A stretch of DNA of 64,000 bases from Alloalcanivorax mobilis (GTDB taxonomy: Bacteria > Pseudomonadota > Gammaproteobacteria > Pseudomonadales > Alcanivoracaceae), in assembly GCF_002864685.1 (NCBI RefSeq), contig NZ_NMQZ01000019.1:44593-108592 (forward strand), written 5' to 3'. The notes beneath the pieces are model-generated. The model was not told where the DNA came from, did no database searches, and saw only the letters and a program-made list of their open reading frames with translations. Below are positions 41,979 to 49,387 of the stretch, one piece after another (within the stretch, counting starts at the first letter, position 1; every line of letters begins with the position of its first letter). A program made the translations under genes and the position numbers.

Positions 41979-42150
41979 CGCTGTCGCGGCTCCTGCTGCG
42001 GGCGATCCAGTAACTCAGGGCGATCAGACCAAGCCAGATCAGATACGGGCGATACCAGGCGCGGCCGCCTTCGCTCCACCAGTCAATGATCGCCGGTGAG
42101 AGCAGGTAGGTGCCGAGAATGAAAATAATCAGCAGACGGTCGGTGTACAT
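41968..42150 (-). CDS. cbrX: Small membrane protein upstream of cbrA (CbrX-like)
   Basis: A 60-residue protein starting MYTDRLLIIFILGTYLLSPAIIDWWSEGG, with two hydrophobic segments (about 5-21 and 34-50) and a basic end. Its end overlaps the cbrA start by 11 bp, suggesting translational coupling. Pseudomonas carries a comparably placed short gene, cbrX, before cbrA. I choose 42150 as start; upstream in-frame codons add a Pro/Arg-rich stretch unlike a membrane protein. Confidence 0.75.
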   Translation of the reverse strand: MYTDRLLIIFILGTYLLSPAIIDWWSEGGRAWYRPYLIWLGLIALSYWIARSRSRDSDGL

Positions 42151-42293
42151 CGTGGCTCCCGGGCGCGGCGTTGATCGGCGTGAGGTCGCAGGGTCACCAG
42201 GGGTCATCCCGGGCGCGGGGCGCCGGCGCCGGGGGACAATGGAAGAGGGTGAGCCGGCGGTCAGCGCCGCTGTCGCAGGATGTCGAGCATACG

Positions 42294-43184
42294 TTACCGG
42301 TCACTGCCTTGTAAAAGCGCGGGCAGCGGCTGGCGCCGCCCGCGTGGCAGCAATTGCGGACGCCAATGGTGGCGCGCCCAGGCCAGTTGTTCACTGACGC
42401 CGGCGCCGCTCATGGCCGGCGCGGGTTCAAGGCCCACGCACGCTAGCGCGGCGAACAGGGTGATGCCGGGTCGCTTGATGTCCAGCGCGGCGGCGCCGGC
42501 GGACTTGCTCATCTTGCCGCCGGCCGGGTCCATCACCACTGGCAGGTGGCTGTAGTTCGGCGCCGGCGCGCCCAGGCATTGCAATACCCACAACTGCCGC
42601 AGTGTCGAAGCCAGCAAATCGCTGCCGCGCACCACATCGGTGATGCCTTGGTCGGCGTCGTCCAGAGCGCAGGCGAGTTGATAGGCGTACAAGCCATCCC
42701 GGCGGCGGATCACAAAGGCGCCGCCTTCGCGGCCCAGATTCGCGCAGACCCGCCCTTGCAAGCGGTCTTGCAAGCAGCGCTCGCGGTCGGGAACGGCCAG
42801 TCGGATGGCGAGGTCCGGGCCCGGCGGTTCGGCGACCGCCGGGCCCGGATGAAGATCGTCCAGTGCCGCCAGCTGTTTGCGCGAGAGGCTGCAGTAAAAG
42901 GCGTTTCCATGGGCGAGCAGACGCTCCACCGCCGCTTGATAGGCAGCGCTGCGCTGGCTTTGATAGACAGGCTGGCCGTCCCACTCGAGGCCGAAAGCTT
43001 CCAACTGGCGAAGAATCCGCTCCGCCGCGCCGGCTTGCTGGCGCGGTGGGTCAAGATCGTCCACGCGCAGCAGCCAGGTGCCGCCGTAATAGCGGGCATC
43101 CAGCCAACTGGCCAGCGCCGTTACCAGAGAACCAAAATGCAACGGGCCGGAGGGGGTGGGAGCGAAGCGACCGACGTAGGGCAT
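42294..43184 (-). CDS. gluQ: Glutamyl-Q tRNA(Asp) synthetase
   Basis: GluQ-RS attaches glutamate to the queuosine base of tRNA-Asp. The 296-residue protein is a GluRS catalytic core without the anticodon-binding domain: HIGH-like PSGPLHFGSLVTA near 11-23 and KMSKS exactly present in GGKMSKSAGA. The order dksA-gluQ-cbrA is conserved in Pseudomonas-like genomes. Only 124 bp separate it from dksA, and a long palindrome fills that gap. Confidence 0.95.
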   Translation of the reverse strand: MPYVGRFAPTPSGPLHFGSLVTALASWLDARYYGGTWLLRVDDLDPPRQQAGAAERILRQLEAFGLEWDGQPVYQSQRSAAYQAAVERLLAHGNAFYCSLSRKQLAALDDLHPGPAVAEPPGPDLAIRLAVPDRERCLQDRLQGRVCANLGREGGAFVIRRRDGLYAYQLACALDDADQGITDVVRGSDLLASTLRQLWVLQCLGAPAPNYSHLPVVMDPAGGKMSKSAGAAALDIKRPGITLFAALACVGLEPAPAMSGAGVSEQLAWARHHWRPQLLPRGRRQPLPALLQGSDR

Positions 43185-43190
43185 AATAAA

Positions 43191-43311
43191 ACAGTTGATG
43201 GTTGACAGTTGACAGCGAGAACAACAGAGCGAACTGGATTGGCATTGGAGTACCGGTGGCTCGTTCTGTTTTGTTTTTAGCTGTCAATTGCCAACTGTCG
43301 ACTGTTTTTTA
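43191..43311. repeat. Heptad-built long palindrome between dksA and gluQ
   Basis: The left arm is GTTGATG (43194), GTTGACA and GTTGACA. The right arm is TGTCAAT (43282), TGCCAAC and TGTCGAC. The arms extend to flanking AAACAG/CTGTTT, and an inner AACAACAGAGCG/CTCGTTCTGTT pair lies in the loop. It has the same design as the palindromes at 768 and 4663 but a different heptad. On the minus strand it ends in TTTTATT, and on the plus strand in TTTTTTAT, so it may act as a bidirectional terminator. Its edge abuts the dksA stop codon. Confidence 0.78.
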
Positions 43312-44613
43312 TCCCGCCAGCTGCCGCTCCTTGATTTCCGCCAGTTCCTTGCAATCAATGCAAAGATCGGCGGTGGGGCGTGCCTCAAGACGGCGGATGC
43401 CGATCTCCACGCCGCAGGCTTCGCAGAAGCCGTAGTCATCCTTGTCGATCTGATCCAGTACTTTTTCGATCTTCTTAAGCAGTTTGCGCTCGCGGTCGCG
43501 GGTGCGCAGCTCCAGGGCGAATTCCTCTTCCTGGGTGGCGCGGTCGGCCGGGTCGGGCAGATTGGCCACTTCGTCCTGAAGATGGTGCATGGTGCGGTCG
43601 GCTTCTTCCATCAGTTCCTGGCGCCATGCCAGAAGAATTTGCCGGAAGTGAGCGCGCTGAGCTTCGTTCATGTACTCCTCGCCTTTTTTGGGAACATAAG
43701 GCGTAAAACCATGAATCAGCGTATCCGCCTTACTGGCGGATGAGGGGGATTTCTTCACCTTCGTTGTCACCTGAGCAGAATATGTAGAACGGGACGGTTC
43801 GCTTCCCTTGCGACCGGAGGCCGTCCTGGCGGTTCCCGAGGAACTCAATGAATGATTGGCCGCGCGCGTCGTGGCGGTGGCCGGTTTGGCCGCTTTACCG
43901 GGGGTTGTTCCCTTGGATGTACCGGATGAGCGGGCGGGTCGGTCGGTCTGACCGGAGTGCTTTGCCGGCGTGGCGGGGCCGCGTTGAGCCGCTGCGCTTT
44001 TCGCTTTGCCGGTCGCGGATTTGTTTGCCTTATTGGCCTTCGCCGCCGGCGCGGTGGTGCTGGCGGCTTTGCGGGGGGAGGCTTTGCCGCTGGCGGCGGG
44101 ACGGCTAGCGGCCTTTTTCACGGCGGGGCTTTTCACAACGGGGCTTTTCGTGGCCCCTTTCTTCACCGCCCCTTTTTTTGTCGGCGCTGTCTTGGTTACT
44201 GCTTTCTTGGCCGCCGATTTCTTTGCCACGGCTTTCTTCGCCGCGGTTTGGCCAGCGACCGCTTTCTTTGCTACCGCTTTCCTGGCCGCCGCTTTTTTCA
44301 CGGGCGCCGTTCGAGAGGCGGCTTTTTTCGTGGCGGTTTTTTTGGCCGCGGCTTTCGGGGTGGCCGCTTTCTTGACGGCCGCCTTTTTCGCTGCTGCCTT
44401 TGGTGCCGTGGTTTTCTTCACCGTGGTTTTCTTCGCCACGGCTTTCTTAGCAGGCGCCACGGCTTTTTTGGCGGCTGCCTTCTTGTTGCCCGGAGCTGTC
44501 GATTTGCCACTGCCAGCCTTGGTGGCGGGGGCTTTGCCGGCGCTTTTGCGGGGTGTGGATTTGCCCGCCGCGCTGGCCGCCTTTTTCTTTTTACTCTTGT
44601 TTCCAGTGGCCAT
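43309..44613 (-). CDS. dksA: DksA with a ~300-residue Lys/Ala-rich histone-like N-terminal extension
   Basis: This is a 434-residue protein, while typical DksA is about 150. The C-terminal ~130 residues (from YVPKKGEEYMNEAQRAHF near 305) are a complete DksA: coiled-coil tip DPADRA (354-359, the Asp/Ala residues needed for ppGpp synergy) and a C4 zinc finger (Cys 397, 400, 418, 421). Residues 1-300 are an H1/AlgP-like tail dominated by AKKA, AAKK and PAKKA units, then a Ser/Thr/Gly-rich linker. The start MATGNKSKKKK has a GGGAG site; a longer frame from 44640 does not. It could bind DNA or RNA while DksA binds polymerase. Confidence 0.93.
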   Translation of the reverse strand: MATGNKSKKKKAASAAGKSTPRKSAGKAPATKAGSGKSTAPGNKKAAAKKAVAPAKKAVAKKTTVKKTTAPKAAAKKAAVKKAATPKAAAKKTATKKAASRTAPVKKAAARKAVAKKAVAGQTAAKKAVAKKSAAKKAVTKTAPTKKGAVKKGATKSPVVKSPAVKKAASRPAASGKASPRKAASTTAPAAKANKANKSATGKAKSAAAQRGPATPAKHSGQTDRPARSSGTSKGTTPGKAAKPATATTRAANHSLSSSGTARTASGRKGSEPSRSTYSAQVTTKVKKSPSSASKADTLIHGFTPYVPKKGEEYMNEAQRAHFRQILLAWRQELMEEADRTMHHLQDEVANLPDPADRATQEEEFALELRTRDRERKLLKKIEKVLDQIDKDDYGFCEACGVEIGIRRLEARPTADLCIDCKELAEIKERQLAG

Positions 44614-44938
44614 TTTGATCAACTCCCTTAACATAGTCACGACTCGCTATTTTTCGAATCCGGCCGTGCGGAAACAGTGTCCGTTGGCGGGCGGATCGGA
44701 GGAAACCCTGAATCAATCTGCATCCCCACCCTGGGTTATTCAGAGGCCCCAATAGTGTAATCTTCGACCATACCGCTTTAGCGTCAGCCTTGTCACTACC
44801 GCGCCGAAGCCCTGAAACGGGGCAATGGCGGGCGTGTCGGGCCTGGTTAAGCCAAGCGGCGGCGTCCCTGTGAGTGCTGGTGGGCGCCAGCAAACTTCCG
44901 GATTATAGCCATACCCCGCCAAACGGAAAGAGGTTCCC
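44614..44938. other. Divergent dksA / aminotransferase upstream region
   Basis: These 325 bp hold no gene. Seen: an inverted repeat CTGAAT/ATTCAG near 44710-44747 in the dksA leader, and a hairpin GCTGG-N6-CCAGC at 44876-44891. The latter lies just before a possible plus-strand -10 (TATAGC near 44905) for the aminotransferase gene. No convincing -35 boxes were identified on either strand. Confidence 0.5.
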
Positions 44939-46111
44939 TTGCCAAACCCCGAGATACTGTCCCGCCTTGCCCGCCAAACACCCCCTTTTCACGTCATGGC
45001 GCTGCTCGAGCGGGCCCAGGCCCTGCAAGCGGCGGGCCGTGACATTATTCATCTGGAAGTGGGCGAACCGGACTTTCCCTGCCCGGAGCCGATCATGGCG
45101 GCGGCGCGCCGGGCGATGGACCGGGGCGACACCCGTTACACCCCGGCGGCGGGGCTGCCGGCGTTGCGCGAAGCGATTGCCCGGGACTACCGGGAGCGAT
45201 TCGCGGCGCCGGTGCAGGCCTCCCAGGTGGTGGTGACGCCGGGGGCCTCGGGGGCGCTGCAGCTGGTCATGGGCGCGTTGATCAACCCGGGCGATGAGGT
45301 GTTACTGTGCGATCCGGGTTACCCGTGCAATCAGCAGTTCGTTACGCTGGTGGGTGGGGTGCCACGGCCGTTGCCTCTGAGCGTGGACAATGGCTTCGCC
45401 CTGACGCCGGCACGGTTGGCGCAATGCTGGGGCGAACGCACCCGTGCCGCGCTGGTGGCAAGCCCTGATAACCCCACCGGTAATCGCCTGGCCGGCGCCG
45501 AGCTGAAAGCGATGGCGGAATTCTGCGCCGGACATGGCGGCACCCTGGTGGTGGATGAGATTTACCAGGGACTTTGTTATGGCGAAGGCGCGGACAGTGT
45601 TTTGCGACACACCGCCGATGCGGTGGTGATCAACAGTTTCAGCAAATACTTTGGCATGACCGGCTGGCGGTTGGGCTGGCTGGTGGCGCCGGCGGCGTGG
45701 GTGCCGGCGATTGAGCGGTTGGCGCAAAACTGGTTTCTGGCGCCCGCCACGGTGGCTCAATATGGCGCGCTGGCGGCGTTCGATGACGAAGCCCTGGCAA
45801 TCGCCGAGCAACGCCGACGGTTGCTGGAGCGTCGTCGTACCCTGCTGGTGGAGGCCCTGGCCGGGTTGAATCTGCCGGTGGTGGGCGGCGCCGAAGGGGC
45901 GTTTTACCTGTACCTGGACGTGAGCGCTTATACCGAAGACAGCTTCGGCTTTTGTCAGCGGTTGCTCGAAGAGACCGGCGTGGCCCTGACTCCGGGGCTG
46001 GATTTTGGTGCCACGCATCACCCTGAGCGTTATCTGCGTGTGGCCTACACCTGCGATGAGTCGCGGCTGCGCGAGGGGCTGGCGCGGCTGGCTGGTTTCC
46101 TGAGGCAATGA
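44939..46111 (+). CDS. PLP-dependent class I aminotransferase
   Basis: A 390-residue fold-type I aminotransferase. The cofactor site is visible: SPDNPTGN (Asn near 177), the Asp in VVDEIYQGL, the Schiff-base Lys in NSFSKYFGMTGWRLGW (near 237), and the C-terminal substrate-carboxylate Arg in RYLRVAYT. It starts with TTG after an AGAGG site. It overlaps sfsA by 4 bp. Substrate specificity cannot be assigned from sequence; the family includes alanine, aspartate and related enzymes. Confidence 0.92.
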   Translation: MPNPEILSRLARQTPPFHVMALLERAQALQAAGRDIIHLEVGEPDFPCPEPIMAAARRAMDRGDTRYTPAAGLPALREAIARDYRERFAAPVQASQVVVTPGASGALQLVMGALINPGDEVLLCDPGYPCNQQFVTLVGGVPRPLPLSVDNGFALTPARLAQCWGERTRAALVASPDNPTGNRLAGAELKAMAEFCAGHGGTLVVDEIYQGLCYGEGADSVLRHTADAVVINSFSKYFGMTGWRLGWLVAPAAWVPAIERLAQNWFLAPATVAQYGALAAFDDEALAIAEQRRRLLERRRTLLVEALAGLNLPVVGGAEGAFYLYLDVSAYTEDSFGFCQRLLEETGVALTPGLDFGATHHPERYLRVAYTCDESRLREGLARLAGFLRQ

Positions 46112-46833
46112 AATTCTCACCACCTTTGCAGGCGGTGACGCTGCTGCGTCGCTATAAGCGCTTTCTTGCCGATGTGCGCCTGACGGACGGCAGCGAAATC
46201 ACCGTGCATTGCCCGAACACCGGTTCCATGCGCCACTGTGTGCTGCCCGGCGTGGAGCAGGCGGCGCTGATCTCCGACAGCGGCAACGCCAGCCGTAAAT
46301 ACCGGCATACGCTGGAGGCGGTGCAGGTGGCCCACGGCCATTGGGCCGGGGTCAACACCGCGCGCACCAATGCCCTGGTGGCGGAGGCGCTGCTGGCCGG
46401 TCGTCTTGACGGACTGGACCCGACCATCGGAGTGGAGCGGGAAGTCACCTTCGGCGACAGCCGTTTCGATCTGGCATTGGGCGAGCGGGGCGCGCCGCAC
46501 ACCTTTATTGAAGTGAAAAACGTGACACTGGGGGCGGGCCCGGACGATCCGGACGATGGCATGATCCGCTTTCCGGATTCGGTGACCTTGCGTGGGCAGA
46601 AGCATTTGCTGGGGCTTGCCGAGGTGGTGCGCCAGGGCGGCCGGGCGGTGTTGTTTTTCTGCGTGCAACACAGTGGTGCGCTGGCGGCGGGGCCGGCCGG
46701 GCACATCGACCCGGTCTATGCGCGCATGCTGGGCGATGCCGCCGGTGCCGGCGTGGAAATCATGGCCTGGAAGACCCGCATGGCGGCGGACGAATTCGTT
46801 CTCGACCGGCCGCTGCCGGTGGTGCTCAGTTGA
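46108..46833 (+). CDS. sfsA: DNA/RNA nuclease SfsA (sugar fermentation stimulation protein)
   Basis: A 241-residue SfsA-family protein. It has an N-terminal OB-like part (LLRRYKRFLADVRLTDGSEITVHCPNTGSM) and a nuclease-like C-terminal part with RFDLALG and the acidic-lysine motif FIEVKNVTLG. SfsA was first described as a stimulator of maltose use; a nuclease activity is now annotated for the family. It is coupled to the aminotransferase gene (ATGA) and overlaps convergent srkA by 8 bp. Confidence 0.95.
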   Translation: MKFSPPLQAVTLLRRYKRFLADVRLTDGSEITVHCPNTGSMRHCVLPGVEQAALISDSGNASRKYRHTLEAVQVAHGHWAGVNTARTNALVAEALLAGRLDGLDPTIGVEREVTFGDSRFDLALGERGAPHTFIEVKNVTLGAGPDDPDDGMIRFPDSVTLRGQKHLLGLAEVVRQGGRAVLFFCVQHSGALAAGPAGHIDPVYARMLGDAAGAGVEIMAWKTRMAADEFVLDRPLPVVLS

Positions 46834-47836
46834 TGTTTTTCAACGCCGCGAGCTGCTGCTCCAGGTCGGTGACGTGTTCCTGCCAGTAACGGGGTGAATC
46901 GAACCAGGGAAACGCGATTGGAAACGCCGGGTCGTCCCAACGGCGCGCCAGCCAGGCGCTGTGACGCAGCAGGCGGCGGGTGCGCAGCGGATCGATGAGA
47001 ACGCGCTGGTGCCAGGGAAACGGCAGAAAGGTTTCGTACCCTTCGGACAGAATAATCAGTTGCTGGCGGTTCTCTTCCGCGTCACCGGAGAGCAGCATCC
47101 ACAAATCCTGCATGGCCGGTCCCCGCAGGCTGTCGTCGAGGTCCACGAAATGCGGTCGGTTGTCGCGCCAGAGGATGTTGCCGGCGTGGCAGTCGCCGTG
47201 CACGTTGATTGGTTGCCAGCGGATGTCCCGGGTGACCCGTTCGATTTCCCCGATCAGCGCCGCGCCGACGTCGCGATAGCGGCCGGCGTAGTTGGGGTCG
47301 ACCACGCCCTGGTTGACGTACTCAATGGCCTCGCGGCAGTCTCCGACCAGCTCAATCACCGGACGTTTTTTGAACGGACGGTCGTCGCCGGCGGCGTGCC
47401 AGCGCGCCAGCGTGCGGCCGAGCACGCGCAGATGGTCCGGGTTGTCCAGCTCCGGGCCGTGGCCGCCCTGGCGGGGAAACACGGCGAAGCGGAACCCCTG
47501 GTGAATAAACAGTGTTTCCCCGGCCTGGTTGGCCAGCGGTGCCACCACCGGCAATTCGTTGTCGCGCAGGAACAGGCTGAAGCGGTGTTCTTCGCGGATC
47601 TGTTCGTCGCTCCAGCGGTTGGGGCGATAAAACTTCACCACCACCGGCGTGGCGTCTTCCAGGCCCACCTGATACACCCGGTTCTCAAAGCTGTTCAGTG
47701 CGAGCAAGCGGCCATCGGTGACAAAGCCCGCACTTTCCACCGCGTCCAGCAACAGGTCGGGGGTCAGCGCATCGTAGGGGTGGCCGCTCGCTTCGCGGTG
47801 GCCGGGAGTGGGTGCGTCGCCCTCGGCGCCGCTCAC
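46826..47836 (-). CDS. srkA: Stress response kinase A (YihE/SrkA)
   Basis: A 336-residue aminoglycoside-phosphotransferase-fold kinase. It has the family start LTPDLLLDAVESAGFVTDGRLLALNSFENRVYQVGLED, the kinase Lys in VVVKFYRP, the catalytic loop NVHGDCHAGNILW (Asp near 210) and the metal motif FVDLDDSLRGPA. SrkA counters MazF-linked death under stress in E. coli. Its ATG overlaps the Rieske gene stop by 4 bp, giving a minus-strand operon with the two upstream genes. Confidence 0.95.
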   Translation of the reverse strand: MSGAEGDAPTPGHREASGHPYDALTPDLLLDAVESAGFVTDGRLLALNSFENRVYQVGLEDATPVVVKFYRPNRWSDEQIREEHRFSLFLRDNELPVVAPLANQAGETLFIHQGFRFAVFPRQGGHGPELDNPDHLRVLGRTLARWHAAGDDRPFKKRPVIELVGDCREAIEYVNQGVVDPNYAGRYRDVGAALIGEIERVTRDIRWQPINVHGDCHAGNILWRDNRPHFVDLDDSLRGPAMQDLWMLLSGDAEENRQQLIILSEGYETFLPFPWHQRVLIDPLRTRRLLRHSAWLARRWDDPAFPIAFPWFDSPRYWQEHVTDLEQQLAALKNIN

Positions 47837-48174
47837 GCCGGAGCCCCGACAGGACCCAGCCAGATCTGCTCGTCACGCACTTCCAGGGGCACCGGAGTCA
47901 AGGCATCGCCGCTGCATGGCCCGGACAGGCAGGCGCCGTTGTCCGGTTCAAACAGGGCGCCGTGATTGGCGCACACCAGGAATCGGCCGTCGTCGTCCAT
48001 AAACTGATCGGGCATAAAATTGAGCTCGATACCAAGGTGGGGGCACCAGTTCAGATAGGCGTGGAACTGGCCGTCGAAGCGTACCACCACCACCGGCTGA
48101 TCGCCGACCAGAAATTCCCGGGCGCTCTCGTGGTCGATGTCATCGACGCGGCAAACCGCTTGCATGGCCGTCAC
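47833..48174 (-). CDS. Small Rieske [2Fe-2S] ferredoxin-type protein
   Basis: A 113-residue single Rieske domain. The two cluster motifs are intact: CPHLGIELNF (Cys-X-His, near residue 44) and CANHGALF (Cys-X2-His, near residue 69), spaced as in soluble Rieske ferredoxins. It lacks a signal peptide, so it is cytoplasmic. It is overlapped by 4 bp at both ends by its operon neighbours (sugar kinase upstream, srkA downstream). Redox partner unknown. Confidence 0.88.
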   Translation of the reverse strand: MTAMQAVCRVDDIDHESAREFLVGDQPVVVVRFDGQFHAYLNWCPHLGIELNFMPDQFMDDDGRFLVCANHGALFEPDNGACLSGPCSGDALTPVPLEVRDEQIWLGPVGAPA

Positions 48175-49175
48175 TCCCCGAGCGTCTGGCGGCGGATTTC
48201 CAGGTGCGCGGCGGCCGCCAGGCGCGGGCCGAACTCAGTGACCAGACGGGCGCTGGCGGTGGAGGCGAGACGCCCGGCACTGACGAAATCGTGGCCGTGG
48301 TTGATGGCGTACAGAAAGGCGCCGGCGAACATGTCTCCGGCCCCGTTGGTGTCGACCGCTTTGACCGGCACCGGTTCAATACGATGAGCCTGCTCGCCAT
48401 CCCACACCAGCGCGCCCTCGGCACCCAGCGTCATCACCAGGCCCCGGCACAGCGGTTTGAGCGCGTCCAGGGCGGCCTCCACGGAATCGGTGCCGGTGTA
48501 GCCCATCGCTTCGGCTTCGTTGCAGAACAGTAAATCGACGCCATCGCCGAGCATCTCGCTCAGGCCTTCCTTGAAGAATTGCACCATGGCCGGGTCCGAG
48601 AACGTCAGCGAGGTGCGCACGCCGTGTTTCTCCGCCAGCTTGCGCAGTTTCACGGCGGCGGCGCGGGCGCTGTCGGAACTGACCAGATAACCTTCCAGGT
48701 AAACGTAGCGGGAGGCGGCGATGGCCTCTTCATCCAGCTCCGCTTCGCCAACCGCCTGGGAGATGCCGAGGAACGTGTTCATGGTGCGCTCGGCGTCCGG
48801 GGTGATCATCACCAGGCATTTGCCGGACACGCCGCTGTCCCGGGCGCCGTTCATGTTGGTGTCGACGCCGGCGGCGAGCAGGTCGCGCACGAAAAAGTCG
48901 CCGGTGGCGTCGTCGGCAACTTTACAGGCGTAGTAGCTTTTACCGCCGAACAGACGGGTCGCGACCACGGTGTTGCAGGCCGAACCGCCGCAGGTGTGCT
49001 TGTGCGGTTCGGCTTCGCCGTCCAGGGCCGCCAGCAATTCCTGCTGGCGTGCTTCGTCCACCAGCGTCATCAGACCCTTGCCCAAATCCATGCGTGCGAT
49101 GAAGTCGTCGCTGATCTCCACCTCGGTGTCCACCAGCGCGTTGCCGAGGGCGTAAACGTCGTATTTCTTGTCCAT
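48171..49175 (-). CDS. PfkB-family sugar/nucleoside kinase (adenosine kinase-like)
   Basis: A 334-residue carbohydrate kinase. PfkB signatures are GGSACNTVVATRLFGG near 60-75 and DTNGAGDMFAGAFLYAINHG near 280, the latter with the catalytic Asp and the anion hole. Overall it resembles bacterial adenosine kinase-like proteins. The ATG at 49175 follows a GGAG site; the longer frame lies in the promoter gap to mrcB. The substrate is not determinable here. Confidence 0.9.
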   Translation of the reverse strand: MDKKYDVYALGNALVDTEVEISDDFIARMDLGKGLMTLVDEARQQELLAALDGEAEPHKHTCGGSACNTVVATRLFGGKSYYACKVADDATGDFFVRDLLAAGVDTNMNGARDSGVSGKCLVMITPDAERTMNTFLGISQAVGEAELDEEAIAASRYVYLEGYLVSSDSARAAAVKLRKLAEKHGVRTSLTFSDPAMVQFFKEGLSEMLGDGVDLLFCNEAEAMGYTGTDSVEAALDALKPLCRGLVMTLGAEGALVWDGEQAHRIEPVPVKAVDTNGAGDMFAGAFLYAINHGHDFVSAGRLASTASARLVTEFGPRLAAAAHLEIRRQTLGE

Positions 49176-49387
49176 GGAGACTCCGGGCCGATTGCGAAGC
49201 TGCCTATTATGGTGATGCCTCCGCGCGTTGCCAAACCGAACGCCAGGAACCCTCCGGACCGTGAGCACTCATAACAGACTGCCGAACAACCCGTTGCGGA
49301 CTCTGCCTGGCCTGAAGCGCGCGGAGGCAAGGGGTTTTTGAGCAGCCTGATATGGACCTCCTTATTCAAACATCTATACTCGCGGCC

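Noticed and set aside
43848..44755. Plus-strand frames opposite the DksA tail with Phe/Ala/Gly-rich products
   Set aside because: They mirror the repetitive Lys/Ala codons of the tail; they lack a ribosome site and family features.
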